Shown here: in pieces, positions 1 through 10,059 of the stretch
Layout: every line of letters begins with the position of its first letter
How positions within the stretch are numbered: position 1 is the first letter of the stretch
From: Chloroflexota bacterium
GTDB lineage: Bacteria > Chloroflexota > Dehalococcoidia > Lucifugimonadales > JACPCL1
Direction of reading: 5' to 3'
DNA: 56,194 nt
Assembly (NCBI GenBank): GCA_016179765.1
Contig: JACPCL010000036.1
Location: 77,916 to 134,109, forward strand
Notes under the pieces: generated by a model
Database searches by the model: none
Told to the model about the DNA's origin: nothing
What the model saw: the letters and a program-made list of their open reading frames with translations, nothing else
Translations under genes and position numbers: made by a program

Positions 1-104
1 TTTCGCGGCAGGTGCGGGCCGGTGAAACGCTCTCCTGGCCCATTGGTGACATTACATCTTTTCCTGGCACGGGTCAACTGCGTGTACTGGTTCAATATTC
101 GTGA
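1..104 (+). CDS. 3' end of an unrecognised gene (partial)
   Basis: The frame starting at base 3 is open from the window edge for 33 codons and ends in TGA at 102-104. The visible tail (ending QLRVLVQYS) reads like an ordinary protein C-terminus, but it is too short to assign to a family. A competing frame starting at base 1 stays open to about 165 and has less protein-like composition. The gene would be co-directional with gyrB. The coding call is tentative. Confidence 0.4.
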   Translation, partial: SRQVRAGETLSWPIGDITSFPGTGQLRVLVQYS

Positions 105-175
105 GCATTTGCTGTTTTTCCGTCTTCGGGCTGAGTACCAGGCTGACAAGAATCCTCACCACTGATTCCCTCTCT

Positions 176-204
176 TTGACTGCCCGCCCCGTTTATGGTA
201 AAAT
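176..204 (+). promoter_or_regulatory. Sigma70-type promoter of gyrB
   Basis: TTGACT (176-181), a 17-bp spacer and TAAAAT (199-204) form a near-consensus -35/-10 pair. Transcription would start near 211 and leave a leader of about 180 nt before gyrB. No other feature is visible in the leader. Confidence 0.65.
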
Positions 205-343
205 TAACTGCGGTTTTGGGGCGCGGGTATCGGCCACACCTTATCTTTCCAGACGGGCCAGCCACCGGTTGGTAGTAATTATTCGGTTTATTCTGGTCAT
301 TCCTCTGCGCCCCTCCATTACACAGCGGGCCCGGGCGCCCTAG

Positions 344-2905
<2,562 letters not shown>

Positions 2906-2990
2906 GAGGAAAACGCCATCTGAGCACCTGTAGGTGGTGACTGGCGGGGCGCGGACAGGGGATACCTAGCAAAAGCTTGATGCCATCTCT

Positions 2991-3266
2991 GTGAACATTC
3001 GGTTTGCCGACGGTGACCTGGAGGAGTGCGCCACCGATGTGCGAAAGGCCGTTCGCAGGTGGGGACCAGTTGTAGGGGACCGGTATTCGCAGCGCCTCGC
3101 CATCATAAGCTCCGTGCCCACATTTGAAGGGCTGTTCACCTATCGTTTGCTTCGGCTTCACAAGCTTTCTGGCGACCGGCAGAATACCTATGCGGCAACA
3201 ATTCACGGCCGCTGGCGACTCATACTACGAAAGATCAGTGAAACCGAATTCTGGTTGAGGGAGTGA
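2991..3266 (+). CDS. higB: HigB-like type II toxin (RelE/ParE fold)
   Basis: Small basic protein of 91 residues that resembles the plasmid-maintenance killer/HigB family. Family members are ribosome-associated mRNA interferases. Supporting features are the C-terminal pattern HKLSGDRQNTYAATIHGRWRL, which matches the HigB core strand with its conserved Arg, and the downstream XRE antitoxin only 9 bp away in toxin-first order, as in higBA. The start is GTG, with no strong Shine-Dalgarno visible. The locus sits just after gyrB and may be independently transcribed. Confidence 0.85.
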   Translation: MNIRFADGDLEECATDVRKAVRRWGPVVGDRYSQRLAIISSVPTFEGLFTYRLLRLHKLSGDRQNTYAATIHGRWRLILRKISETEFWLRE

Positions 3267-3275
3267 GCAATCACT

Positions 3276-3554
3276 ATGGCGACTGAGACAACTACGCATT
3301 TCACGACCAACAGACTGGTCCCACCAGGAGAAGTGCTGGCCGAGGAGCTTGAAGCCAGGGGCATCACACGGGCTGAGCTAGCCAAAGCCATGAGTAGGTC
3401 TCTACAGTCCGTGAACAGCATTCTTCATGCGAAGAAAAGCATCACCGCTGAGGTCGCCCTGGAACTCGAAAGGGACCTGGACATCCCGGCAGAATCGTGG
3501 CTCAACCTAGAGTCTGCCTACCAGTTGGGGCTGGTGAGATCCCGCCAGGCATAG
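3276..3554 (+). CDS. higA: HigA-like XRE antitoxin
   Basis: A 92-residue HTH protein with the HigA signature: the N-terminal PPGEVLAEELEARGIT, then the helix-turn-helix RAELAKAMSRSLQSVNSIL, then AESWLNLESAYQL. Family antitoxins neutralise HigB and repress their own operon by DNA binding. The gene starts 9 bp after the toxin gene and is probably translated from the same transcript. Confidence 0.9.
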   Translation: MATETTTHFTTNRLVPPGEVLAEELEARGITRAELAKAMSRSLQSVNSILHAKKSITAEVALELERDLDIPAESWLNLESAYQLGLVRSRQA

Positions 3555-3580
3555 ATCAGCTCGCCTAACGCCTCTTACCC

Positions 3581-4288
3581 TCACCCGCTCATCGGCCCCG
3601 TCTGCAGCCAGTGGCGCACCAGATCACGCTGCTCCGGCGTGATGCGCTCGCTGGCGACGGCTACGTCCAGCACCGTGGCTGCGGTGCAGAGGGAGGCCGC
3701 TCGCACCCAGGCGTTGCCAAAGTTGCGGTCCGCCCTTGGCGACCCGTAGGTGAAGACGCTGAGGACGTAGTCCGCCCGGACGCCTATCTGGCGCAGGCCC
3801 TCCACCGCGGTGATGGCGCTGGCCCCCGTGCTGGTCAGGTCCTCCACCACCACAGCCGTCTGGGCCAGGCGCAGGCCGCCCTCCACCTGCTGGCCGCGCC
3901 CGTGGCCCTTGGGGGTATCGCGCACGTAGGCCACGGGTTTGTGCAGGACATCGCCCACCCAGGCGGCCCAAGGAATGCCCGCGGTGGCCACGCCTGCCAC
4001 CGCATCCGGTTCGTCCCTACCGCACAGGGCCTTGACGCCCCCGGCCAGCAGCTCCGACACGCGGCGCCGGCCTTTGGGCGAGCGCATGAGCAGGCGCAGG
4101 TCACAGTAGATGGGGCTGACGATGCCCGAGGCGAAGGTGAAGGGCCTCTCCGGACGTATCAGCACCGCCTCTTCGTCCAGAAGGAGCCTTGAGACCTCGT
4201 GAGCCTGTCTCTGGCTTACCACGATGTTGGGCATCTCCGTCACCTCAACGTAGGAGGCAAGAGCCTGTCTGAGCTTGCCGAGGGACAT
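3581..4288 (-). CDS. pyrE: Orotate phosphoribosyltransferase
   Basis: Converts orotate plus PRPP to orotidine 5'-phosphate in pyrimidine synthesis. The PRPP-binding motif VVVEDLTSTGASA is present, as are FTFASGIVSPIYCDLR near the N-terminus and the AGVATAGIPWAAWV loop. The frame is open further upstream, but ATG at 4288 is preferred: it lies 7 nt after the nadD stop with TAGGGT just before it, and gives a 235-residue protein close to the family length of ~210-230. It is the last gene of the obg-nadD-pyrE run. Confidence 0.93.
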   Translation of the reverse strand: MSLGKLRQALASYVEVTEMPNIVVSQRQAHEVSRLLLDEEAVLIRPERPFTFASGIVSPIYCDLRLLMRSPKGRRRVSELLAGGVKALCGRDEPDAVAGVATAGIPWAAWVGDVLHKPVAYVRDTPKGHGRGQQVEGGLRLAQTAVVVEDLTSTGASAITAVEGLRQIGVRADYVLSVFTYGSPRADRNFGNAWVRAASLCTAATVLDVAVASERITPEQRDLVRHWLQTGPMSG

Positions 4289-4295
4289 TGCGACC

Positions 4296-4898
4296 CTACA
4301 GTGTATACAGACCCTCAGCCCTGATGAACTGCTCCACCGCATCGGGCACAAGATAGCGGATGGAGCGTCCCTCGGCAACCCGTCGGCGTATCTCCATGCT
4401 GCTCACCTCCAGCACCGGCCCGTCTAGCAGGACCAGCTTACGCCGCAGCAGAGGCAGTTTGCTAACCACGGCCTCCGGGCCATCTCGGGACGCGCCGGGC
4501 CGGCTGAAGGCTACGGGAGTGCACAACTCCACCACGCGCTCCGGCCTGTACCAGCGGGGCAGCTCGGCAAGGGCGTCCAGGCCCATCAGAAAGAACAACT
4601 CGTGCTGAGGGCCAAGCTTGGCGCCCAGGGCTTCCAGGGTATCCACGGTATACGAGGGGCCCTGCCGGCGCACCTCTATGTCTGAGGCCCGGAAGAACGC
4701 GTTGGAGGCCACGGCCAACGCCACCATACGCAGGCGTACCTCTGGCGGCGTCCGGGGCTTCTCCACCTTGAGCCACGGGTCTCCTGCGGGCATAAAGAGC
4801 ACATAGGCCAGCCCCAGGCGCTCGCGGGCCTCTTCGGCCAGGACCAGGTGGGCCGTGTGAATAGGATCAAAGGTGCCCCCCATAATGCCAACCCGCAT
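4296..4898 (-). CDS. nadD: Nicotinate-nucleotide adenylyltransferase
   Basis: Adenylates nicotinate mononucleotide to deamido-NAD in NAD synthesis. The nucleotidyltransferase signature GGTFDPIHTAH is at residues 7-17. The C-terminal SSMEIRRR corresponds to the ISSTxIR phosphate-binding motif. At 200 residues the length is typical. It starts 1 bp after the obg stop and is followed 7 bp later by pyrE, which indicates one transcript and possible translational coupling. The obg-nadD order is common in bacteria. Confidence 0.96.
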   Translation of the reverse strand: MRVGIMGGTFDPIHTAHLVLAEEARERLGLAYVLFMPAGDPWLKVEKPRTPPEVRLRMVALAVASNAFFRASDIEVRRQGPSYTVDTLEALGAKLGPQHELFFLMGLDALAELPRWYRPERVVELCTPVAFSRPGASRDGPEAVVSKLPLLRRKLVLLDGPVLEVSSMEIRRRVAEGRSIRYLVPDAVEQFIRAEGLYTL

Positions 4899-4899
4899 G

Positions 4900-6171
4900 T
4901 TACTCCCACTCCAACTCTACGCTGCCAATGCGTACCGCGTTGCCAGATTTCACACCAGCGTCAATCAGGGCCTGGAGCACTCCAAGCTTGTCCAGCTCTC
5001 GCCGGAGCTGCAATCTGGCCTGAAACAGGCGGAGGTCCGGCAAAGCCACCAGCCGCTCTGCTTGGGGCGACACGACCACAAAAACAGCGCCTTCCTTGGT
5101 AACAGAGGGCTTGGGCTCTAGCAGGTGTATGCGCTTAGGCGGCGGCGCTAGCCGGGACGTCACCCCGGGCAAGTTCGCCAGGTTCTCATTAAGGGTAGCC
5201 TTCAGAGTTTCAACGCCTTCGCCGGTACGGGCGGATATAAGGCTGAGGGACATACCTTGGCCGGAGAGTATTCTCCGTAACTCTGGTAGCTTTTCCCTTA
5301 CCTCTGGGAGGTCAATTTTGTTGACGGCAATCGCCACAGGCTTACGGCTCAGGGTCTCGTTATACAGCCGTACCTCTTCCTGAAGGATGCATAGGTCGTC
5401 CAACGGGGTCTGCGACTCGCCGTCCAGCAGATAAAGCAGAAGCCTGGTACGCATGACACTTGTGAGGAAGTTATTCCCTAAGCCTTTCCCTTCATATGCT
5501 CCCTGACACAGAGAGGGAACCTCCACGATAATAAACGGCTCCCAACCTAGCTGGACACTACCAAAGACGGGATCTGTTGTGCAAAAGGGGTATTCACTTA
5601 TGGGCGGCGTTGCCCTGGAAATGGCATGTAAAAGCTGAGATTTGCCAGCGTTGGGAAGAGACACAAGTCCTACGTCAACAAAGGGCCAGTGCTCCAGATA
5701 TAGATCCCTTCTCTCACCCTTCTCTCCTTCCTCAGCGAGAAGAGGAACCCGGTTTGTAGCTGATACACGCTTTACATTCCCACGTCCCCCTCTACCCCCT
5801 TTACTAATTAACAACCTCTCTCCCGGCTCGACGACTTCTCCCACCACCTCTTTTTCTCCATTTCCCAGCCCTTCCCATACCACTGTTCCCGTTGGAACAC
5901 TAACAGTTCTTTCCTTTCCTGTTTTTCCGTACCTTTTCCCTTTTCCCCCATCACCACCCCGTCCACCCTCAACCTCCCTTACATACTGTAGAGAACTGAG
6001 GTCTTCCTTGCCCGGGTCTCCAACCACGTATACGTCTCCTCCTTTTCCCCCATCTCCCCCATCAGGGCCTCCTCTTGGTACAAACTTTTCCCTACGGAAG
6101 GTAATACTCCCATTTCCACCGTTTCCACCCACCACAGATACCCACACCTGTCCTACTACTACCACAACCAT
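4900..6171 (-). CDS. obg: Obg/CgtA-family GTPase with degenerate G1 and G3 motifs
   Basis: Obg proteins are GTPases that act in 50S ribosome assembly. The glycine-rich Obg fold is clear (FRREKFVPRGGPDGGDGGKGGDV), the GTPase domain follows, and a C-terminal OCT domain ends the 423-residue protein. G4 NKID (284-287) and G5 SARTGEG are intact. The P-loop reads SLPNAGKSQ (171-179), with Ser in place of the first Gly and Gln in place of the usual Thr. G3 reads EVPS (217-220) where DxPG is expected. ATG at 6171 abuts AGGAG with no spacer, so GTG at 6165, 6 nt from AGGAG, may be the true start. The first ~150 codons have unusual pyrimidine/purine skew and lower GC than the rest. Reduced GTPase activity is an inference. 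Confidence 0.9.
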   Translation of the reverse strand: MVVVVVGQVWVSVVGGNGGNGSITFRREKFVPRGGPDGGDGGKGGDVYVVGDPGKEDLSSLQYVREVEGGRGGDGGKGKRYGKTGKERTVSVPTGTVVWEGLGNGEKEVVGEVVEPGERLLISKGGRGGRGNVKRVSATNRVPLLAEEGEKGERRDLYLEHWPFVDVGLVSLPNAGKSQLLHAISRATPPISEYPFCTTDPVFGSVQLGWEPFIIVEVPSLCQGAYEGKGLGNNFLTSVMRTRLLLYLLDGESQTPLDDLCILQEEVRLYNETLSRKPVAIAVNKIDLPEVREKLPELRRILSGQGMSLSLISARTGEGVETLKATLNENLANLPGVTSRLAPPPKRIHLLEPKPSVTKEGAVFVVVSPQAERLVALPDLRLFQARLQLRRELDKLGVLQALIDAGVKSGNAVRIGSVELEWE

Positions 6172-6454
6172 CTCCTATACTAAATCCTTATGAAAGGACC
6201 TATTGTAGAATAAATAAACTAGACAAATGGTTAGGAACGTGAGACCTCAGGAAATAGGTAGGGATTTGGAATGGAATCTAGCGTATCAATAGAGCAGAGT
6301 GATCCGGGTCTATCGCGGATGGGTGAGATTGATTAGGCAGAAGCATAGCATAGGGCTCAGGTGAGGAGCCTTTGGATAAGGACCTTGGCTGTATGGGAAG
6401 AAGTAGTGACAATAGCTACGAGAGGGAGAATGTAAGTCTCTATCCCTCTCCTTC

Positions 6455-7087
6455 TTAGGGTGTCTCACCATGCAACTCAGCTAGAGCGCGTTGGGCAGCA
6501 ATGCGAAAGATGGGGTAAGGCGCAGCGCCAGTGAAGCCAGATTTGCCAATGATGAATCCAGGAATCCCTTGGAACCCGATACGCCTGGCATACATATATT
6601 GCTGCGTAATCTCCTCCCGGTAGTAGCCAGATTTGAGGCGCTCCTCCATCTTAGGCCAGTCAAGGTTGCACTCCGTCGCTAGCTTTTCAAGCACATCAAA
6701 GCTGCTGATGTCCAGGCCGTCGTCCCACAGGGCAGAGTAGCATAGCTTGTGGAACTCATCAAACCGCCCGTTCTCCTTAGCGTACTCCGTGGCTTCTAGG
6801 GAAGGAACGGAGTACGGCGTCTTGAGAGGACGCCTCATCCGCGTCAGTCCTGCCTCAAGGGCGCTTGACTTCATAGGCTCCCGTAGCGCATCGTCGCCCG
6901 TGGGTTGGCGCGTGATACCCTCCGGGCGCATGTCTGGGCGCAAGAGGAAGGCCATGCCGGTGATCTGGAGCGTGGGGAACTCCTCCTTGAGCTTTTCGAG
7001 CCTGGCCAGGCCGATGTAGCACCACGGTCAGATGTAGTCGTACCAGACAAAGACGGGAATGACGGGGTCGCCGCCGCTTTGATTCAT
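6455..7087 (-). CDS. DsbA/FrnE-family thioredoxin-fold oxidoreductase, probable selenoprotein (UPWC)
   Basis: Two open segments on the minus strand lie in exactly the same frame, separated by one TGA at 7028-7030. Read through, they give 210 residues starting at ATG 7087, with AAAGGAG 5 nt upstream: an N-terminal FVWYDYI, the TGA, PWCYIGLARLEKL, then the typical FrnE helical insert and the GIPGFIIG cis-Pro segment. Cysteine-containing relatives carry YDYVCPWCYxG here, so TGA (codon 20) takes the place of the first catalytic Cys and C23 is kept. Nothing else in the 190 codons after the TGA is broken. The family contains thiol-disulfide oxidoreductases. Selenocysteine is the favoured reading; a Cys-to-stop mutation or sequencing error is the alternative. 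No Sec machinery lies in this window. Confidence 0.78.
6999..7030 (-). promoter_or_regulatory. Candidate bacterial SECIS element after the in-frame TGA
   Basis: Fifteen nucleotides after the TGA, the minus-strand mRNA can form a 5-bp stem, GGCCU (7012-7008) with AGGCU (7003-6999), closing a GGCC loop. The loop begins 20 nt after the UGA and has G in its first two positions, which fits the known spacing and loop preference of bacterial SECIS elements. The stem is short and was judged by eye only. Confidence 0.45.
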
Positions 7088-7248
7088 CGCTTCTCCTTTG
7101 TTCTGGCGTTGCAGGCCGAGTGAAGCCTCGCTTCGGCCTGCATGGGATATTGTGGCAGAGCAGGGGTCTCTGTGCAAGGCCACCCCCCATAACGAACCGA
7201 GGCCAAAGATGGTGGTGGGGAGACAGCGCCTGCTCGCAAGGATAGGCA

Positions 7249-7292
7249 CAAGCAGAAGTCGGCCACGGCAAACCCTGGCCGACTTCTGCTTG
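7249..7292 (-). terminator. 17-bp hairpin after tRNA-Arg
   Basis: Arms 7249-7265 and 7276-7292 pair perfectly around a 10-nt loop. The hairpin lies 5 bp beyond the encoded CCA of tRNA-Arg. No U-tract follows on the minus strand, so it could be a tRNA 3'-processing or stability structure rather than an intrinsic terminator. It separates the tRNAs from the FrnE-like gene. Confidence 0.5.
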
Positions 7293-7297
7293 GAGTA

Positions 7298-7373
7298 TGG
7301 TACCCCTGGGCGGAATTGAACCGCCGACACACGGTTTAGGAAACCGCTGCTCTATCCGCTGAGCTACAGGGGC
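7298..7373 (-). tRNA. tRNA-Arg (anticodon CCT)
   Basis: A full cloverleaf is seen: acceptor GCCCCTG/CAGGGGT with a G-U at the first pair, D stem GCTC/GAGC, and anticodon stem GCGGT/ACCGT around TTCCTAA. The T arm is GGCGG TTCAATT CCGCC, followed by discriminator A and an encoded CCA. It reads AGG codons. Confidence 0.95.
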
Positions 7374-7394
7374 ATGGCGTGGGGTGACAAAGGG

Positions 7395-7470
7395 TGGTGG
7401 AGATAGGGGGGCTCGAACCCCCAACCTCAGCGATGCGAACGCTGCGCTCTCCCAGTTGAGCTATATCCCC
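7395..7470 (-). tRNA. tRNA-Ala (anticodon CGC)
   Basis: Cloverleaf with acceptor GGGGATA/TATCTCC that contains the G3-U70 pair used as the alanine identity element. The anticodon loop is TTCGCAT, the T arm is GGGGG TTCGAGC CCCCC, and CCA is encoded. It lies 21 bp upstream of tRNA-Arg on the same strand, so the two are probably cotranscribed. Confidence 0.95.
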
Positions 7471-7523
7471 ATGGGGCCCGGCGAAAGGGGCCAAAGTCAT
7501 TCTATCAACGCCTAATCTAGGCG

Positions 7524-8312
7524 TCAACGCGAAACGGGAGCTGGCTGCACCTCGGCGCTCAGACGGTGCGAGAGGTCCGCCAGGCCAGGCATCGCCTCGG
7601 TTGCGGTCAGGTCCGCATGAAGGGGCGTGATGGAAACCCGGCGATGGCGCACGGCCCACACGTCGGTGCCCGGAAGCATGTGCCAGGCAGGCCGCGTGCG
7701 GGTGATCCAGTAGTAGCCGTTCTTGCCGTCATCGCTCTGGCGCACCGTGTCGGCGTAGGTGCGTTTGGCCAGGCGGGTGACCTCCACGCCCGCGATCTGT
7801 TCCGGCGGCACCGGTGGCACATTGACGTTCAGCAGCACCGCAGCAGGCAGGAGGCCCTCCCTGGCCTGGACTGCCAGGAGCTTCAGGACAGCGGCGGCGC
7901 CCTGGAAGCCCGTGGGCCGCAGCGACGCCAAGGAGAGGGCGACGGAGGGGATGCCGCGGGTGTAGCCCTGAAAGGCCGCCCCCACGGTGCCTGAAATGAG
8001 GACGTCCTCCCCCAGGTTAGCTCCCATGTTAATGCCGGCAACTACGAGGTCAACGTCTTTGGTCAGGCACTCTAAGGCAAGGATGACGCTATCGGCGGGT
8101 GTGCCCTCCACGGCCCAGGTCTGGGTGCCCTGGACGGCAGGCACGATCTCTCTGGCGCGCACCGGGTTGTTCAGGGTGACGGCGCCGCCCACGCCGCTCT
8201 GCTCCCTGTCTGGCGCCACGACGACGACGCGCCCGACGCCTTCCAGGGCCTCCACAGCAGCCCACAGGCCCGGCGCGTAGATGCCGTCGTCGTTGGTGAT
8301 GAGGATGTTCAC
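7524..8312 (-). CDS. surE: 5'/3'-nucleotidase SurE
   Basis: Metal-dependent phosphatase of nucleoside monophosphates. The N-terminal metal motif NDDG is at residues 7-10, and APDREQSGVGGA, VEGTPADSV and VAGINMGANLGEDVLISGTVGAA all match SurE. The 262-residue length is typical. It lies downstream of two unknown genes and panC on the same strand and just before the tRNA pair. Confidence 0.96.
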   Translation of the reverse strand: MNILITNDDGIYAPGLWAAVEALEGVGRVVVVAPDREQSGVGGAVTLNNPVRAREIVPAVQGTQTWAVEGTPADSVILALECLTKDVDLVVAGINMGANLGEDVLISGTVGAAFQGYTRGIPSVALSLASLRPTGFQGAAAVLKLLAVQAREGLLPAAVLLNVNVPPVPPEQIAGVEVTRLAKRTYADTVRQSDDGKNGYYWITRTRPAWHMLPGTDVWAVRHRRVSITPLHADLTATEAMPGLADLSHRLSAEVQPAPVSR

Positions 8313-8325
8313 GGGCCTCTGTTAC

Positions 8326-8682
8326 CTACCGGCTTTTGAGGGCGTGAAGGAGTTCATCCAACTCTTTGGGGGGGTTCAGCGCATTGTTGCGGGCCGCCTC
8401 AAACAGTTGCCACAGGGGGTTCTGCTCTGAAGAAGCCTCTTCTCTTATTGAAGCTACTTCGAAGCCTTTGTTGTTCATGACACGCAAGACAAAAATGAAA
8501 CCTCTCACACTACGAGTAACGGACACGACTGGAGGAACTGTTCTTGAAATAACCAAGGACCTGTTGTCAATCACCGCAAGGAAAGTGTTCGTTTCTGCAG
8601 TAGGCGACCACTTCAGTCTTCCGTCCTTGGTGGAAGCCAATGCTGACAGCACAACTTCCTGAAGTTTTTGCTCAGTGGTCAT
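8326..8682 (-). CDS. Conserved-looking hypothetical protein
   Basis: A 118-residue soluble protein that I do not recognise. ATG at 8682 is chosen because GAGGG lies about 8 nt upstream; a GTG at 8697 is also possible. It has a predicted beta-rich middle (TFLAVIDNRSLVISRTV, FIFVLRVMN) and a helical C-terminus. It overlaps the end of the upstream membrane-anchored gene by 11 bp, which suggests translational coupling and a joint function. GC content is somewhat lower than in the flanking pan and surE genes. Confidence 0.7.
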   Translation of the reverse strand: MTTEQKLQEVVLSALASTKDGRLKWSPTAETNTFLAVIDNRSLVISRTVPPVVSVTRSVRGFIFVLRVMNNKGFEVASIREEASSEQNPLWQLFEAARNNALNPPKELDELLHALKSR

Positions 8683-9214
8683 CTTCTTCACCCTCACGGT
8701 TATTAGTTGGCAGGCTTAGTTTCAAGTCGCTGAGGATGTTTTCCAGATCGGATTGGATTGCATTGATGACAGCAAGCAATTGGGTTGGTGGTTCATCCAG
8801 GGCCTGCAATTGCATTAAGGTGGATGCCTGGTCTTCCAACAAACGGACTTGCTCTCGTGCCCCGCCTAAGATGAGTTTTTGGCTATCAGTGAGACCTGGG
8901 AACCCCGCGCCTATTGTCGCAAGGGTTAGCCGTAATGGCTGATACCACTCAATAGCAGAATCCCACTTCTTAGTACGGTGATACTCCTTAAGCCTCTGGA
9001 TGAGGTCAACTGCGTACTGAATGTCGGGCGCCGCCAACTGCCGGCGAAGAGCCTGGCTGGTTTTGGTCGCCGCTTCTCTGGCTGCTTCCGCTGCCATCTT
9101 GGTTCTGTTGATCTGCCGAATAGCGAAGATGAGGCCAGCTACTGTGGCAATCAGCCCCACAACGCTTGCCAGGTTTCCCCAGTTCTTCCCCAGCCATTGT
9201 AGCACGGCCTCCAT
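8672..9214 (-). CDS. Hypothetical membrane-anchored coiled-coil protein
   Basis: A 180-residue protein not matched to a named family. One N-terminal transmembrane segment (about residues 14-32, LASVVGLIATVAGLIFAIR) is followed by a long Ala/Arg/Glu-rich helix and further helices with an acidic end. Its ATG overlaps the panC TGA by one base (TGATG), so translation is probably coupled to panC. It shares an 11-bp overlap with the next unknown gene. Together they look like a small two-gene insertion between panC and surE. Confidence 0.7.
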   Translation of the reverse strand: MEAVLQWLGKNWGNLASVVGLIATVAGLIFAIRQINRTKMAAEAAREAATKTSQALRRQLAAPDIQYAVDLIQRLKEYHRTKKWDSAIEWYQPLRLTLATIGAGFPGLTDSQKLILGGAREQVRLLEDQASTLMQLQALDEPPTQLLAVINAIQSDLENILSDLKLSLPTNNREGEEDDH

Positions 9215-10053
9215 CAGTCCTGGCCTATGACCACGTTGTCAATCAGCCGCGCCCGGCCAAACCTGACCGCCAGGGAGACCATGGCGGGCCGGTCCACCGT
9301 TTCAAGCTCCTGAAGCGTCGCGGCGTCGGCCACGCTCACGTAGTCCAGGGTGGCCAGCGGTTCAGCGCGGATCATGCCCTCCACCTGCTGGCGTAGCGCC
9401 CGCGCATCCCGCACGCCGTCCCGGTACATCTCGCGGGCGCGGCCCAGGGCGCGGTACAGCATGGGGGCCGCCTGCCGCTCCGCCGGCGTCAGGTACACAT
9501 TGCGGCTGCTCATGGCTAGGCCGTCGGCTTCCCGCACCGTGGGCACCACGACGATCTCTGTGCCCAGCGCCAGGTCAACTGTCATGCGCCGGATCACCGC
9601 CACCTGCTGGCCGTCCTTCTGTCCAAAGTATGACCTGTCGGGCTGGACGATGGTGAACAGCTTGGTGACCACCGTAGCCACGCCACGGAAGTGCCCGGGA
9701 CGACGAGCACCTTCCAGCGCGTCGGTGACCCTCTCCACGTTGACGTAGGTGGAGAAGCCCTGGGGGTACATCTCCTCCACCGTTGGGGCAAAGACGGTGT
9801 CCACCCCCTCCTGGCGGAGCATGGCCAGGTCGCGCTCCATGTCCCGGGGGTAGCTGGCGAAGTCCTCGCTGGGGCCAAACTGCGCAGGGTTGACGAAGAT
9901 GGAGGTGACGACGGATTGATTGTCTCGCCTGGCCCAGCGGGCCAGGGTGAGGTGGCCTTCGTGCAGGTAGCCCATGGTGGGAACCAGTCCCAGGGGCCTG
10001 GGCAGCCGCTCCCGCGCGGCCATCATTTCAGAGACGGTGGTGATGAGGTTCAT
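9214..10053 (-). CDS. panC: Pantothenate synthetase
   Basis: ATP-dependent condensation of pantoate with beta-alanine, the last step of vitamin B5 synthesis. The N-terminal PTMGYLHEGHLTL carries the HIGH-like motif. FVNPAQFGPSEDFASYPR, the GQKDGQQ loop and EADGLAMSSRNVYL are all diagnostic. The 279-residue length is normal. It starts 6 bp after the panB stop. Confidence 0.98.
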   Translation of the reverse strand: MNLITTVSEMMAARERLPRPLGLVPTMGYLHEGHLTLARWARRDNQSVVTSIFVNPAQFGPSEDFASYPRDMERDLAMLRQEGVDTVFAPTVEEMYPQGFSTYVNVERVTDALEGARRPGHFRGVATVVTKLFTIVQPDRSYFGQKDGQQVAVIRRMTVDLALGTEIVVVPTVREADGLAMSSRNVYLTPAERQAAPMLYRALGRAREMYRDGVRDARALRQQVEGMIRAEPLATLDYVSVADAATLQELETVDRPAMVSLAVRFGRARLIDNVVIGQD

Positions 10054-10059
10054 TGGCCC

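Noticed and set aside
101-343. 80-codon open frame before gyrB
   Set aside because: It spans the gyrB promoter and leader and has no family features.
5642-6193. Pro/Ser/Thr-rich frame antisense to obg
   Set aside because: It arises from the pyrimidine-rich complement of the Gly-rich Obg N-terminus.
7028-7030. Reading the TGA as a simple nonsense mutation or frameshift pseudogene
   Set aside because: The frame is kept on both sides and the codon sits precisely at the redox Cys of a CPWC motif; selenocysteine is the better explanation, though not proven.
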